Shown: positions 52,173-61,944, counted from the first letter of the stretch. The stretch is 64,000 nucleotides of DNA from a bacterium (GCA_024231955.1 JAAEPZ010000591.1:1-64000); one strand, 5' to 3'. Translations and numbers: made by a program. The notes: a model not told the origin generated them from the letters alone.

Positions 52173-54955
52173 ACCACGGGCGCATCCTGGTTGTCCTCCT
52201 TCTGCTCATCCTCAATCCGTGTGTATCCGGTTCGGCGCGGGAGGCCGTGGCCTATTCGGATGACCAGGAGCGGAGTCTGGCCGATATAGATTCGTTGCGG
52301 ATCGCCTACCGGGGAGTTGATGCCCTGGTTCTGATCGATGCTCAGCTGCCTGATGCCCGTGCAAGCGCGGACAGCGTTTTCCTGAAGGCCCTGCTCTATC
52401 GGAAGGGGGAGGTGCAGGCCTCCATCGGCCTGGCCAAAGAGAGCGAACCCGTGTTGATCGAGGTGATTGCACTGGCCGAGGCGATGCGGGACTCGCTGGC
52501 GCTTTGCGAGGGGTTGCGTTGGCTCGGTATCTCCCTCGATGCCATGGGACGGGGAGCCGAAGCCAGAGCGTGCTATGAACGGCTGTTGCTGACCGCGGCC
52601 GCCTCCGGCAACTCCCTGCACCAGGGTTGGGCCGAGGTCGGGATGGCCTGGCAGGATTATCGTGGCGGGGAGATTGCCGAGTGCGCGCGACGCTACCGGC
52701 AATCGATCTCCCACTTCGAGGTCTGTAATTCCCTGCGTGGGTTGACCTGGGGATATAATGGACTGGGCAACGCCCTGCACTCGCTTGGTGAATACGGCGA
52801 AACTCTCAAGTGCTTCGAAAGAGCCGCCGGGTACGCGGAGCAGGATGTCAATCCGATGGCGCAAGCCATGGCGTTCAACAACCTTGGCGGGCTTGCCTAT
52901 TCGCTCGGCGACTATGGCCGGGCGATGACGAACTTCGAAAGCGCTCACCGGATCCAGCTTGAAATCAATTACGCTCGCGGGGCTTTTACGCCTGCCCTGA
53001 ACATCGGACTCTGTCTGATGAAACTCGGACGTTTCTCAGAATCCAGAACTCGTTATGAAACTCTGCTGGGGCAGGCCCGACAGGCGAATTACCGTGACTT
53101 TGAAGGTACCGTTCTCGACAAGCTGGCTGAGCTGACCCTGGCGCAGGGGCGCATTCATCATGCGGGGAATCTCTATCGGGAGATACTTGCGCTCGGGGGC
53201 AATCTGCCTCTCAAAAATCGGGCGGAGTCCTGGATGGGACTGGCGCGGGTGGAGAGTCGGTTGGGGGATCATGCCGCGGCACTGGCTTCTCTTGAGGAGG
53301 GTCGGAGAGAAATAACCGGGCAGGGGCTGTTCAATCAGGAGCTCGCCATCGATGCTCTGATCGGTAAAACTCTGCAACTGCTGGGGCGGGATCGGGAGGC
53401 GTTGGATCGTCTGCGACATGTTCAGCATGTTGCGGAGCAACTCAATATCAGCGACTACCGCATTGAGGCCCTTGCTCGTATCGCCTCCTCTCAGCGCGCA
53501 TTGGGGCATGCCGACAGTTCTCTGGTCGTCCTGCATGAGGCCGCCGCAATCTGGGAGCTGGAGCGAGGGTTGCCGCTGGATCCTGTCTGGCGGGAGCAGC
53601 GTGGGCAGCTGGGTCGGCTGCTCTACACGGATCTGGCGCTGCAGCTGCTCTCACCCGAGCGTCCGGTGGAGGAGCGGCAGCGTCGCCGGGAGGCCTTCGA
53701 TCAATTGCAGAGCTTCAAGGCCCGTACTCTGCTTGAGCGGATGCTGGGCCCGGGAACCGTCGCGGCGGCATCGGTCGGTGCGCTCGAGCCTTTGACGCTC
53801 GACCATCTTCAGTGGCGAATCCTACGTGAGGGGGAGCTGCTTCTGGATTTCTACCTGGGGACTGAATCGACGTTGCTGTTCGCCGTGACCCGTGAGGAGT
53901 GCAGGGTTTTGACCCTGCCCGGTGAGCCCATAATTGAGGAGAGATTGCAGCGTTACTACCGGCTGCTCTCCAGTCCACCCGCCCGGGCCGAGATGGCGGA
54001 CGAGTTGAACATAATCGATTCCGCCGGAAGGGGTGTGCGTCGGCAATTGTTCACCGATGTGGAGGACATGCTGGCGGCAGCCGACGTCGTTTTCTTCACC
54101 CCCGACGGCGTGCTCAATCTGCTGACTCCCACGGCGTTGCTTCCGCCGTCAGGTGGCGGGGAGAGCGACTGGGTCCGGATCCCTTCGGCAACGGTTCTGG
54201 CGCGAATCCGGGACAACCGCAAGGTGGTGGCGGCAACGGAGGCGAGTCATATCCTGGCCCTGGCCGGGGAGGGCAACGGCTCCGGGGTCGCCTTGCCCGG
54301 TGCGGCCAGGGAGGCCGGAATGCTGGATCGTCGCTTCGCGGGTGTGGATTGTCATCTGCCGGGCGACGGGCGCTATGGCGGCGATGATGGTCTCGATGCC
54401 CGTGACCTGATGTCCTATGACCTGCTCCATCTCGCGGCGCATGCCGATGTGGACGATGAGCATCCCTGGAACTCCTCTCTCAATTTCGGTGGAGGGGATA
54501 GTTCCGAGCGGCTTTACGCGTCGGATATAGCAGGTGCTCACTTCGATGCGCGTCTGGCTGTTCTCGCCGCCTGCGAATCGGCCAGAGGGCAGACGCTCTC
54601 GGGTGAGGGGGTGCTGGGATTGTCTAGCGCCTTCATCAGCGCCGGCGTGCCGGCGGTTGTGGCCGCGCTCTGGCCGGTGGACGATACCGCCACTGCCACA
54701 TTGATGGAGAGCTTTTACACCCACCTGGCTGCGGGCCGCACCGCGGCAAAGGCGCTGCATCTTGCTCGTGAGCAGCTTCGACGTGACCCCGTCACCGCTC
54801 ATCCCTTCTTCTGGGCCGGGTTCGTACTGATCGGCGATGGCCTGGTGGAGATCTCCCTCGCGGCTCGTCCCGACGATGGCCGGATTATCCTGTATCTCCT
54901 GGTTGGTTTGGCAGCGCTGACGGTTTTCATGGTTGCCCGTCGACGCCTGACCTGA
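52169..54955 (+). CDS. TPR-CHAT caspase-like protein, predicted periplasmic and membrane-tethered
   Basis: A 928-residue protein starting at the ATG at 52169. A signal peptide (RILVVLLLLILNPCVSGSA) and a C-terminal transmembrane helix (about 906-924, then RRRLT) place the bulk in the periplasm. Residues about 90-480 are tetratricopeptide repeats ('GLTWGYNGLGNALHSLGEYG', 'AFNNLGGLAYSLGDYGRAMT', 'PALNIGLCLMKLGRFSESRT'). The CHAT domain (about 600-890) has the caspase-like dyad: H758 in 'LLHLAAHADVDDEHPW' and C802 in 'LAVLAACESARGQTLSGEGV', followed by the family's 'GLSSAFISAGVPAVVAALWP'. Both residues are present, so it is probably an active cysteine protease. Translational coupling to the anti-sigma gene suggests a shared circuit. 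Confidence 0.9.
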   Translation: MNHGRILVVLLLLILNPCVSGSAREAVAYSDDQERSLADIDSLRIAYRGVDALVLIDAQLPDARASADSVFLKALLYRKGEVQASIGLAKESEPVLIEVIALAEAMRDSLALCEGLRWLGISLDAMGRGAEARACYERLLLTAAASGNSLHQGWAEVGMAWQDYRGGEIAECARRYRQSISHFEVCNSLRGLTWGYNGLGNALHSLGEYGETLKCFERAAGYAEQDVNPMAQAMAFNNLGGLAYSLGDYGRAMTNFESAHRIQLEINYARGAFTPALNIGLCLMKLGRFSESRTRYETLLGQARQANYRDFEGTVLDKLAELTLAQGRIHHAGNLYREILALGGNLPLKNRAESWMGLARVESRLGDHAAALASLEEGRREITGQGLFNQELAIDALIGKTLQLLGRDREALDRLRHVQHVAEQLNISDYRIEALARIASSQRALGHADSSLVVLHEAAAIWELERGLPLDPVWREQRGQLGRLLYTDLALQLLSPERPVEERQRRREAFDQLQSFKARTLLERMLGPGTVAAASVGALEPLTLDHLQWRILREGELLLDFYLGTESTLLFAVTREECRVLTLPGEPIIEERLQRYYRLLSSPPARAEMADELNIIDSAGRGVRRQLFTDVEDMLAAADVVFFTPDGVLNLLTPTALLPPSGGGESDWVRIPSATVLARIRDNRKVVAATEASHILALAGEGNGSGVALPGAAREAGMLDRRFAGVDCHLPGDGRYGGDDGLDARDLMSYDLLHLAAHADVDDEHPWNSSLNFGGGDSSERLYASDIAGAHFDARLAVLAACESARGQTLSGEGVLGLSSAFISAGVPAVVAALWPVDDTATATLMESFYTHLAAGRTAAKALHLAREQLRRDPVTAHPFFWAGFVLIGDGLVEISLAARPDDGRIILYLLVGLAALTVFMVARRRLT

Positions 54956-55066
54956 TCCGATTCGACGCACAATATTCTCACATCAGCCCATCGAATTCCC
55001 CTCGTCTGTGATTCTCACCGCCGGCGTGTTTCCAAGTATGCGTACCCAACCCTAGTGAGGTTTGTC

Positions 55067-58000
55067 ATGTCCCGGAGTTTACTCGTCATTTCCAAACGCC
55101 TGCGTGGCGCACTGCTGCTCCTTGCCATCATGGTGATCTGCGCTCTGATTCACTCAAATCTGCCGTCCGGCGAACACGGTACGTCAGATCCATTGCTGAC
55201 AGTGACTGGAGGTGCAGGTGAAACCGGATTGCCGCCGGGAGTTGGTGGCGATTGGTGGACGAGCGTGCAGGGGAGCATTGCCGCCTCCGAGTATGAGTTC
55301 AGTGATGTCATGGGCGAATTGCGCGCCCCCAACAGAGCGCAGGATATCCGGATACGAATCTCCACTGCGGGCGTGCGGGTCGAACCACGACGCGAAGAGA
55401 GCGGGACCTGGGACTGGGCCTGGCGCACAAGCGCTTGGGGACGTAGCCAACGACCCAATGTGATTGCTTCCGTCACCGCCTCGGGCGAGGCCGCTCGCGC
55501 CGAGTTGAACGACGTCGGATTCGTGGAGTGGTACGAGAACACCCCAGAGGGGCTGGAGCAGGGATTTACAATTGCAGAAGAACCTGAGGGGAGCGGTCCC
55601 CTTTTCATTGAGGGTTGTGTGACGGGCGACTTGACCGGTCGACTGGACAGCGAGGGGGGCGTCGAATTCCTCACGGAGGATGGCGCTCTTGCGCTGCGCT
55701 ACGATCACCTCCTGGCCTGGGACGCCACGGGTCGGCAACTGACGTCCGAGATGACCGTGGCCGGCGACATGATCCATCTGCTGGTGGATGATAGTGATGC
55801 CGTTTACCCTGTCGTAATCGATCCTCTGCTCTCCACTCCGGATTGGGAGTGGTCGTCCACCCATAACTTCACCATGATCGGCGCCAGTGTCGCCACTGCC
55901 GGTGACGTCAATGGAGACGGCTACAGCGACGTGATTGTCGGGGCGCCGAACTACAGCTATTGGGAGTCTCATGATGGGCGCGCCTTCTGTTTCCTGGGCG
56001 GTCCCGACGGTCTCGCCCTTGACTATGACTGGGATCAGTCAACCGCCATGGTCGATGGGTACTTCGGCAAGTGCGTCTCCACCGCGGGCGATGTGAATGG
56101 CGACGGCTACGATGACGTCATTGTCGGCGCCCCCTGGCACCCCCTTGACGGCAGTGGCCAGGGCAAGGTCTACATTTTCCCGGGATCGGCCGATGGCCTG
56201 CTGGATACCACCTTCTGGACCCTGCTGGCCGTGGGCGAAACCCACCTCGGCTTTTCCGTGGCCAATGCCGGTGACGTCAACGGGGACGGGTTTGACGATG
56301 TGATCGTCGGCGAACCCGAATGGAGTGATGCGGGTGGTGACGTCTGTGGTCGTGTTCGGATCTTCAGCGGCAGTTCGACAACCATGAACTTTTACTGGAA
56401 TGCCTGGTCAGGCACCGATGGCGACAACCTGGGGTTTGCCGTGGCCGGCGCCGGTGATGTGAATGGAGACGGCTACGATGATGTGATGTACAGCCGGGTA
56501 GATGCCGTGATCAACCCCGGTCTTCCCGACCGTGTGACCGTGACCTACGGCGCCGCCAGCGGAATGTCGGGCGGCTGGATCGAGAACGGCTCGCAGGCTG
56601 GTGCCGAATTCGGCTACTCCCTGTCGACGGCCGGTGACGTGAATGGCGATGGTTATGCCGATATCCTCATCGGCGCCCCATGGATGGACGACGATGATCA
56701 GTACTCCGAGGGGTGGGTATATTGCTACCTGGGTTCGGCGGACGGAGTCGAATCGTCACCGGATTGGATCTTCGAAAGCGATCAGACGCATGCGCATCTC
56801 GGCGATTGCGTCGCCACCGCCGGAGATGTCAATGGCGATGGTTTCGCCGATGTCATCATCGGGGCCACGCTCTGGGACGGCGGGCTCGAGGACGAGGGGC
56901 GCGCCTGGGTTTTCCTCGGTTCGGTCAATGGACTTGCCGATGACTACCTCTGGGCTCGTGAGGGCAATCAGGCCGACGGTGAATTCGGCGTAGCAGTGGC
57001 GACAGCCGGTGATGTCAATGGCGACGGTTTCAGCGATGTCATCGTCGGCGCCAAGTATTTCGACCACGGCGGCTATACCGACAACGGGCGGGCCTTCGTC
57101 TATCTGGGCGGCGGCTATCCCTGCAACGAACATCCCGGCTGGTACTCCGAGAGCAATCAGACCTCGGCCTACTTCGGCATGTCGGCGGCCGGTGTCGGTG
57201 ATGTCAACGGTGATGGCTACGGCGATGTCCTCGTCGGCGCTTCCCATTTCGACAATGGTCAGCTTAACGAGGGTGTGGTCTTCCTCTATCTGGGTTCGCT
57301 TCAGGGGCTCTCCTTTACGCCGTCATGGTACGCGGAGAGCAACCAGGCTAATTGTGGGTTCGGGTTTTCCGTCGCCGGTGCCGGTGATGTCAATGGTGAC
57401 GGGCTGGAGGATCTGATCATCGGCGCACCCGAATACTCCAGCGTACCCAATGAATATGAGGGCGCTGCCTTCCTCTGGCTCAGCCGACTCGGGGGCGGGC
57501 CGATGGGTAATCCCTCTAACGCGGACTGGATCTATTACTGTGATCAAGCCGGTGCCCATGCCGGAGTCTCGGTCTGTGGCGGCGGCGACGTGAACGCCGA
57601 CGGCTACGCCGACATCTTCGTGGGTGCGTACTTCTACGACAACGGCACCACCAATGAGGGTGCCGTCTTCGGTTTCCATGGCTCGGAAACCGGACCCTCT
57701 TCGGAGTACGACTGGTTCCACGATACGAATAAGGCGGAGAGCCGCTACGGCTATACGGTTGTTCCGGCCGGAGACATGAATGGCGATGGGTTCGCCGACC
57801 TGGCGGTTGGCGCTCCGGAATATGACCACCCCAACGACAAGGAGGGGGTGATCGCAGTATACACCGGCTCCGAATCCGGATTGCAGACCGGTGCCCCCTG
57901 GTTCTTCGCAGAGGGTGAGCAGACGGGCGCGAAATTGGGCAAGTCGCTGGCCTGTGCCGGGGACGTCAATGGCGACGGCTACAGCGATATCATCGCAGGC

Positions 58001-59152
58001 GCTCCGGATTACTCGTTCTCGGGTACGGAACGCGGTGGTGCGTTTATCTGGTTCGGCGGGGCAACACCGCCCCCGCAGGGTACACCCGACAACGCCGACT
58101 GGCAGGCCACCTGGCCCGAGGATTATGCTCACATGGGTTACGCCGTCAGCTCGGCGGGGGACTTCGATGGTGACGGCTTCGGCGACATTGTCGTTGCCGC
58201 GCCCTATGCCGACGGCTATCCGGAAAACAATATCGGTGTGGTCGCCATGTTCCGGGGAACGTCCACGGGTATCGCACCGACATCAAGCTGGATGGTATTC
58301 GGCGATCAGGATGACTGTCTGGCCGGAACACGTCTGGCCTGCGTCGGCGATGTCAACGGTGACGGCTTCAGCGATGTCATCTCGACTTCGCCCTATTATA
58401 ATAATGGTCACAATAACGAGGGTGTGGCCTGGGTGTTCTACGGCAATGGCGGTCGAGGGTTGGCGCGGAAGACACAGCAGTGGGACGGTGAGGGCCTTGC
58501 CATACTTGCGCCGCAGGGCATGACTTCGGGGAGCAGCATGGGTATCTCGACCTATGGCCGCTGTGCGGGCGGCAGGGGCAGCGTACGCATGGAGGTCGAG
58601 GTGAAAAGTTCCGACACTCCGTTCGATGGCACGGGTACGATCTTTACCCCCTGGAGTGACCTCCGGGCGCCCGATGCCGCCGGCACATACGTCTCCCTTG
58701 AACAACTGGTCAACGGGCTGGCCGACGACAGAGCCTATCACTGGCGCATGCGGGTCTGTTCGGACAAGCCGCAGTTCCCCCATTCGCCCTGGACCGGTAT
58801 CCCGTATGACAACATGCCCAACATCGATTTTCGCACCGGCGACAATGGTGTGGGTGTCGAGGAGACTCCCGTGGCGGGTACCTTCCGGTTGAACAATTAC
58901 CCCAACCCTTTCAACCCCACTACTACGCTCACTTTCAATCTGACGGCGCGTGGGCACGCGCGCCTTGATATCTTCGATGCGCAGGGCCGACGGTTGAACA
59001 CGCTGGTTGACGGCGTGTTGCCCGAGGGGCCGCAGCACTTCGTCTGGAACGGGACGGACGCCATTGGGCGGCATCTCCCGTCGGGCGTCTACTTCGCACG
59101 CCTGAGCGCTGACGAGCGGACGCAGAGTCGCAAATTGATGCTTCTGAAATAA
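55067..59152 (+). CDS. Giant exported FG-GAP repeat protein with C-terminal sorting domain
   Basis: A 1361-residue protein; the ATG at 55067 has GAGG upstream, and a GTG lies four codons earlier. It has a signal/anchor at about 12-30 (ALLLLAIMVICALI). Residues 50-255 are a unique N-terminal domain. Fourteen FG-GAP blades follow, each with a calcium-type loop D-V-N-G-D-G-(Y/F)-x-D, as in 'ATAGDVNGDGYSDVIVGAP'; they should build two integrin-alpha-like seven-bladed propellers. Blades 10 (DVNADG) and 13 (DFDGDG) vary. A fibronectin-like module precedes the end, which is a FlgD-like/type A sorting domain: 'LNNYPNPFNPTTTLTFNL', 'DIFDAQGRRLNTLV', 'SGVYFARLSAD', 'SRKLMLLK'. It should be a surface adhesin. 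It follows the CHAT gene by 111 bases. Confidence 0.92.
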   Translation: MSRSLLVISKRLRGALLLLAIMVICALIHSNLPSGEHGTSDPLLTVTGGAGETGLPPGVGGDWWTSVQGSIAASEYEFSDVMGELRAPNRAQDIRIRISTAGVRVEPRREESGTWDWAWRTSAWGRSQRPNVIASVTASGEAARAELNDVGFVEWYENTPEGLEQGFTIAEEPEGSGPLFIEGCVTGDLTGRLDSEGGVEFLTEDGALALRYDHLLAWDATGRQLTSEMTVAGDMIHLLVDDSDAVYPVVIDPLLSTPDWEWSSTHNFTMIGASVATAGDVNGDGYSDVIVGAPNYSYWESHDGRAFCFLGGPDGLALDYDWDQSTAMVDGYFGKCVSTAGDVNGDGYDDVIVGAPWHPLDGSGQGKVYIFPGSADGLLDTTFWTLLAVGETHLGFSVANAGDVNGDGFDDVIVGEPEWSDAGGDVCGRVRIFSGSSTTMNFYWNAWSGTDGDNLGFAVAGAGDVNGDGYDDVMYSRVDAVINPGLPDRVTVTYGAASGMSGGWIENGSQAGAEFGYSLSTAGDVNGDGYADILIGAPWMDDDDQYSEGWVYCYLGSADGVESSPDWIFESDQTHAHLGDCVATAGDVNGDGFADVIIGATLWDGGLEDEGRAWVFLGSVNGLADDYLWAREGNQADGEFGVAVATAGDVNGDGFSDVIVGAKYFDHGGYTDNGRAFVYLGGGYPCNEHPGWYSESNQTSAYFGMSAAGVGDVNGDGYGDVLVGASHFDNGQLNEGVVFLYLGSLQGLSFTPSWYAESNQANCGFGFSVAGAGDVNGDGLEDLIIGAPEYSSVPNEYEGAAFLWLSRLGGGPMGNPSNADWIYYCDQAGAHAGVSVCGGGDVNADGYADIFVGAYFYDNGTTNEGAVFGFHGSETGPSSEYDWFHDTNKAESRYGYTVVPAGDMNGDGFADLAVGAPEYDHPNDKEGVIAVYTGSESGLQTGAPWFFAEGEQTGAKLGKSLACAGDVNGDGYSDIIAGAPDYSFSGTERGGAFIWFGGATPPPQGTPDNADWQATWPEDYAHMGYAVSSAGDFDGDGFGDIVVAAPYADGYPENNIGVVAMFRGTSTGIAPTSSWMVFGDQDDCLAGTRLACVGDVNGDGFSDVISTSPYYNNGHNNEGVAWVFYGNGGRGLARKTQQWDGEGLAILAPQGMTSGSSMGISTYGRCAGGRGSVRMEVEVKSSDTPFDGTGTIFTPWSDLRAPDAAGTYVSLEQLVNGLADDRAYHWRMRVCSDKPQFPHSPWTGIPYDNMPNIDFRTGDNGVGVEETPVAGTFRLNNYPNPFNPTTTLTFNLTARGHARLDIFDAQGRRLNTLVDGVLPEGPQHFVWNGTDAIGRHLPSGVYFARLSADERTQSRKLMLLK

Positions 59153-59155
59153 CGA

Positions 59156-59214
59156 CTGACGGAGCCGTCAGCATTTGGTGGGAACAGGGGAGATGCCGAG
59201 CATCTCCCCTGTTC
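59156..59214 (+). terminator. Two hairpins after the FG-GAP gene
   Basis: CTGACGG-AG-CCGTCAG (59156-59171) is followed by a perfect 15-bp stem GAACAGGGGAGATGC / GCATCTCCCCTGTTC with a 3-base loop (59182-59214). There is no long T-run, but the stem is very stable. Likely end of the ECF/CHAT/FG-GAP transcript. Confidence 0.65.
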
Positions 59215-59292
59215 GCTCTCCGGATCTCCGGTTTGAATCAGGTCCCGCAAAGATAATCTCGCTGATGTGAATGTGACCTCTGTTCAAGATAG

Positions 59293-59326
59293 AGAAACCC
59301 CGGAGTCGTCAGACTCCGGGGTTTCT
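59293..59326. terminator. Perfect 15-bp hairpin, probable terminator of the amidase gene
   Basis: AGAAACCCCGGAGTC pairs perfectly with GACTCCGGGGTTTCT over a 4-base loop. It lies 20 bases beyond the amidase stop on the minus strand; on that strand the stem ends in TTTCT. Confidence 0.65.
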
Positions 59327-59345
59327 GTGCTGCTGGAGTCGTCGA

Positions 59346-60992
59346 CTAGTATCCCGGCGGATGCTGCTTGTGCCATGTGGTCGCCTGCTGGTAAATACGG
59401 GCGAAGGCCAACAGCGTGGCCTCGTCGTAGAGGTCGCCGGTAAAGCAGATGCTTGCTGGGGAATCCGCATCCACGAAACCGTTGGGGGTGACGACGCAGG
59501 GGTGGCCGGTGAGATTGGTGAGCAGAAGGTTGTCCCCCTGGAAGGATGGACCGACGTAGAGATCCACCCGTTCGAACAATTTGCGCATCTCACCACACAG
59601 GATGTGGCGCGCGCGATTGGCCTGGATGTATTCCACGGCGGGGATGAAACGGGCCGCCCGGAAGGTATTGGGCCAGGCGTAGCGGATCTGTCGTACCATG
59701 AGATCATCGCGACCTGAACGGGTGAGTTCATCGAAGGCGGCGGCGGCCTCGGCGGAAAGTATGAACGCCAGACTCATCACCGGGAACTCCGGCAACATGA
59801 TCGGCACCAGCTCCACCCCCAACCCGCGCAGAGTCTCCAGGCTGGCCTGGTCCAGAGTCTGTTCAGCGTATTCTGTGCTGAAATCCGCCGCGAGATAGCC
59901 GACCTTGAGACCGCTCAGATCGAGGGCGGAGGCGTAGGGGAAGGGAGCATCGATCACGGTCTGATCGCGACCATCGGTGCCTCGAATTGCGTCGAAGACC
60001 ATGGCGCAATCCTCGACCTCGCGGCAGATGGGGCCGATTTTGTCCATCGACCAACTCAGCGCCATCGCCCCGGCGCGACTCACGCGACCGAATGTGGGGC
60101 GCAGACCGGTGACACCGCAGCGGGTGGCCGGCGAGATGATGGAGCCCCAGGTCTCCGTGCCGATGGCGAACGGCACCAGTCCCGCCGCTACGGCCGAAGC
60201 GGAGCCGGCCGATGAGCCGCTCGAACCCTCCTCTATATTCCAGGGATTGCGCGTCATGCCGTCGAACCAGACGTCGCCCCAGGCCAGTGCGCCCAAGGTG
60301 AGTTTGGCCACCAGCACCGCGCCGGCCTCCTCGAGTTTGCTGACGACGGTGGCAGTGTCGTCTATTACCTGATCGCGATAGGGCTCGGCGCCCCAGGTCG
60401 TGGGGGCGCCTGCAACCGCGCAGAGATCCTTGACGCCGAAGGGGATGCCGTGAAGCGGTCCGCGATAACGCCCGGCGCGAATCTCGACATCGGCCCGCGA
60501 AGCCTGCTCGAGTGCACGCTCCTCCAGCAGGGTGATCACGCATTTGAGCTGAGGGTCGAAACGTTTTAATCTGTCCAGAGAGAGTCGCGTCAGCTCCAGC
60601 GAGGTCACCTCGCGCTCCCTGATCAATTTGGCCAGTTGCGACACCGAGTAGAACGCCAGATCTTCGATGTCGTCGGGACGCTCGACCTCACCGGGATCGC
60701 TCCAGAGGGGCGCCGTGTTCGGGATGTCGAGAACGGCACCCGGTTGCAGGGGTTGGAAGAGCAGTGTGGGCGGAATCTCATTGCCGATGCTCACCTCCCG
60801 CAAAGCGATGTAGCTGCTCAACTGGTCCGCAAGGTCGGGGAGCATGGTGTCCCGCTCACTCGTGTCGAAAGAGAGACCGAGCAGCTCTTCGGCCTGGAGG
60901 GGGATTGCCAGATCATCCGCCATCGTCGTGGCGGCTGACAGAGCAAGACAAAGTGTGACGATGATCGTCGGGAAAGAACTCTTGTGTTTCAT
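59346..60992 (-). CDS. Exported amidase (amidase-signature family)
   Basis: A 548-residue protein starting at the ATG at 60992, with AGGAG 8 bases upstream; a GTG two codons earlier is too close. The signal peptide ends near residue 25 (ATTMA-DD). The amidase-signature Ser-cisSer-Lys triad is complete: K188 in 'LHGIPFGVKDLCAVAG', the cis-Ser in the 'GSSGSSAGSA' loop (256-265) and the nucleophile S284 in 'GTETWGSIISPATRCG'. The ~95 residues after the signal form an extra N-terminal domain. It hydrolyses amides, perhaps peptide amides in the periplasm; substrate unknown. It is a single gene with its own terminator hairpin. Confidence 0.92.
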   Translation of the reverse strand: MKHKSSFPTIIVTLCLALSAATTMADDLAIPLQAEELLGLSFDTSERDTMLPDLADQLSSYIALREVSIGNEIPPTLLFQPLQPGAVLDIPNTAPLWSDPGEVERPDDIEDLAFYSVSQLAKLIREREVTSLELTRLSLDRLKRFDPQLKCVITLLEERALEQASRADVEIRAGRYRGPLHGIPFGVKDLCAVAGAPTTWGAEPYRDQVIDDTATVVSKLEEAGAVLVAKLTLGALAWGDVWFDGMTRNPWNIEEGSSGSSAGSASAVAAGLVPFAIGTETWGSIISPATRCGVTGLRPTFGRVSRAGAMALSWSMDKIGPICREVEDCAMVFDAIRGTDGRDQTVIDAPFPYASALDLSGLKVGYLAADFSTEYAEQTLDQASLETLRGLGVELVPIMLPEFPVMSLAFILSAEAAAAFDELTRSGRDDLMVRQIRYAWPNTFRAARFIPAVEYIQANRARHILCGEMRKLFERVDLYVGPSFQGDNLLLTNLTGHPCVVTPNGFVDADSPASICFTGDLYDEATLLAFARIYQQATTWHKQHPPGY

Positions 60993-61173
60993 GTGCACTC
61001 TCCTTACCTGGATACGCTACTATTGCATGTAGGCGTGGGGATGGAAAGCAGACTGTGCCTCTTCGGCTGCGTCTGGAACTCACCGCTGCTCTGACGATAT
61101 GAGGTCACGCAAACACCTTACCCAAATCAATAGCTTAACGAAGTTGAGAATCACCCCCTGGGAGGATAATCCG

Positions 61174-61944
61174 ATGTTCAGATGGATAAAGCACTACCTG
61201 TGTCTACTGGTTCTGGTCGTCGTGGCGACGGTTGCACTTGCCGATTGGCGGGAGGCTCTTCAATCGCCCCCCGTGCAGGTTCTGATCCCGGCGGGTGAAT
61301 TCATGATGGGTATTGAGGATGGCCCCAAGGATGCCGCCCCTGTGCACGCAGTGCGGATCGATCCCTTCTACATGGACGCCTTCGAGGTGACCAATGCCCA
61401 ATATCTGGCTTTCTGCGAGGATACCGACCATCAATTGCCCGAGTTCTGGACTATCGAAAAATACCGTTCCGGTCCCGAGTTTCCTGACCATCCCGTAGTC
61501 GGGGTTTCGCATAGGGATGCCGAGAAGTATGCCGCCTGGTGCGGCAAACGGTTGCCCTCCGAGGCGGAATGGGAATATGCTGCGCGAGGCGGGCTTGAGG
61601 GGCTGAAATACTCCACCGGCAACGAACCGGACAAAGCCGGCTTCAATTACAAGTCGGACGGCACCCGACCGGTGGGGAGCTATCCTCCGAACGGTTTCGA
61701 TCTGTACGATATGACGGGCAATGTTCGGGAGTGGGTGGCCGATTACTATCAGGGCGATTACTACTCCGTGAGTCCGACCGAGAACCCCCTTGGACCGGAA
61801 GAGGGGAAACTGTATGTGATTCGAGGCGGTGGCTGGCATTCCGGATCCAGCTGTAATGGCATCGGGAGTCGGCATGCCCTGGCGGGCGGTTGGCAGGACT
61901 ACAACGTCGGTTTCCGTTGCGCTCAGGATATCAACCAGGAATAG
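61174..61944 (+). CDS. SUMF1/FGE-fold exported protein lacking the paired catalytic Cys
   Basis: A 256-residue protein starting at the ATG at 61174, with GGAGG 7 bases upstream. A signal peptide spans about residues 9-24. The formylglycine-generating-enzyme fold is clear: 'VLIPAGEFMMGIEDGPKDAA', 'PFYMDAFEVTNAQYLAFCED', 'HPVVGVSHRDAEKYAAWCGK', 'RLPSEAEWEYAARGGLEG', 'GFDLYDMTGNVREWVADYYQ', 'VIRGGGWHSGSSCNGIGSRH' and 'NVGFRCAQ'. True FGE has two close cysteines after the RGG(S/G) motif; only one Cys is present here, so it is not a sulfatase-activating enzyme and may bind ligands or act differently. The CYTH gene starts 15 bases later. Confidence 0.9.
   Translation: MFRWIKHYLCLLVLVVVATVALADWREALQSPPVQVLIPAGEFMMGIEDGPKDAAPVHAVRIDPFYMDAFEVTNAQYLAFCEDTDHQLPEFWTIEKYRSGPEFPDHPVVGVSHRDAEKYAAWCGKRLPSEAEWEYAARGGLEGLKYSTGNEPDKAGFNYKSDGTRPVGSYPPNGFDLYDMTGNVREWVADYYQGDYYSVSPTENPLGPEEGKLYVIRGGGWHSGSSCNGIGSRHALAGGWQDYNVGFRCAQDINQE

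Noticed and set aside
55860..58400. DNA repeats spaced about 160-200 bases, suggesting a repeat array
   Set aside because: They are the codons of the FG-GAP loop (DVNGDG) inside one protein, not a CRISPR array or intergenic repeat.
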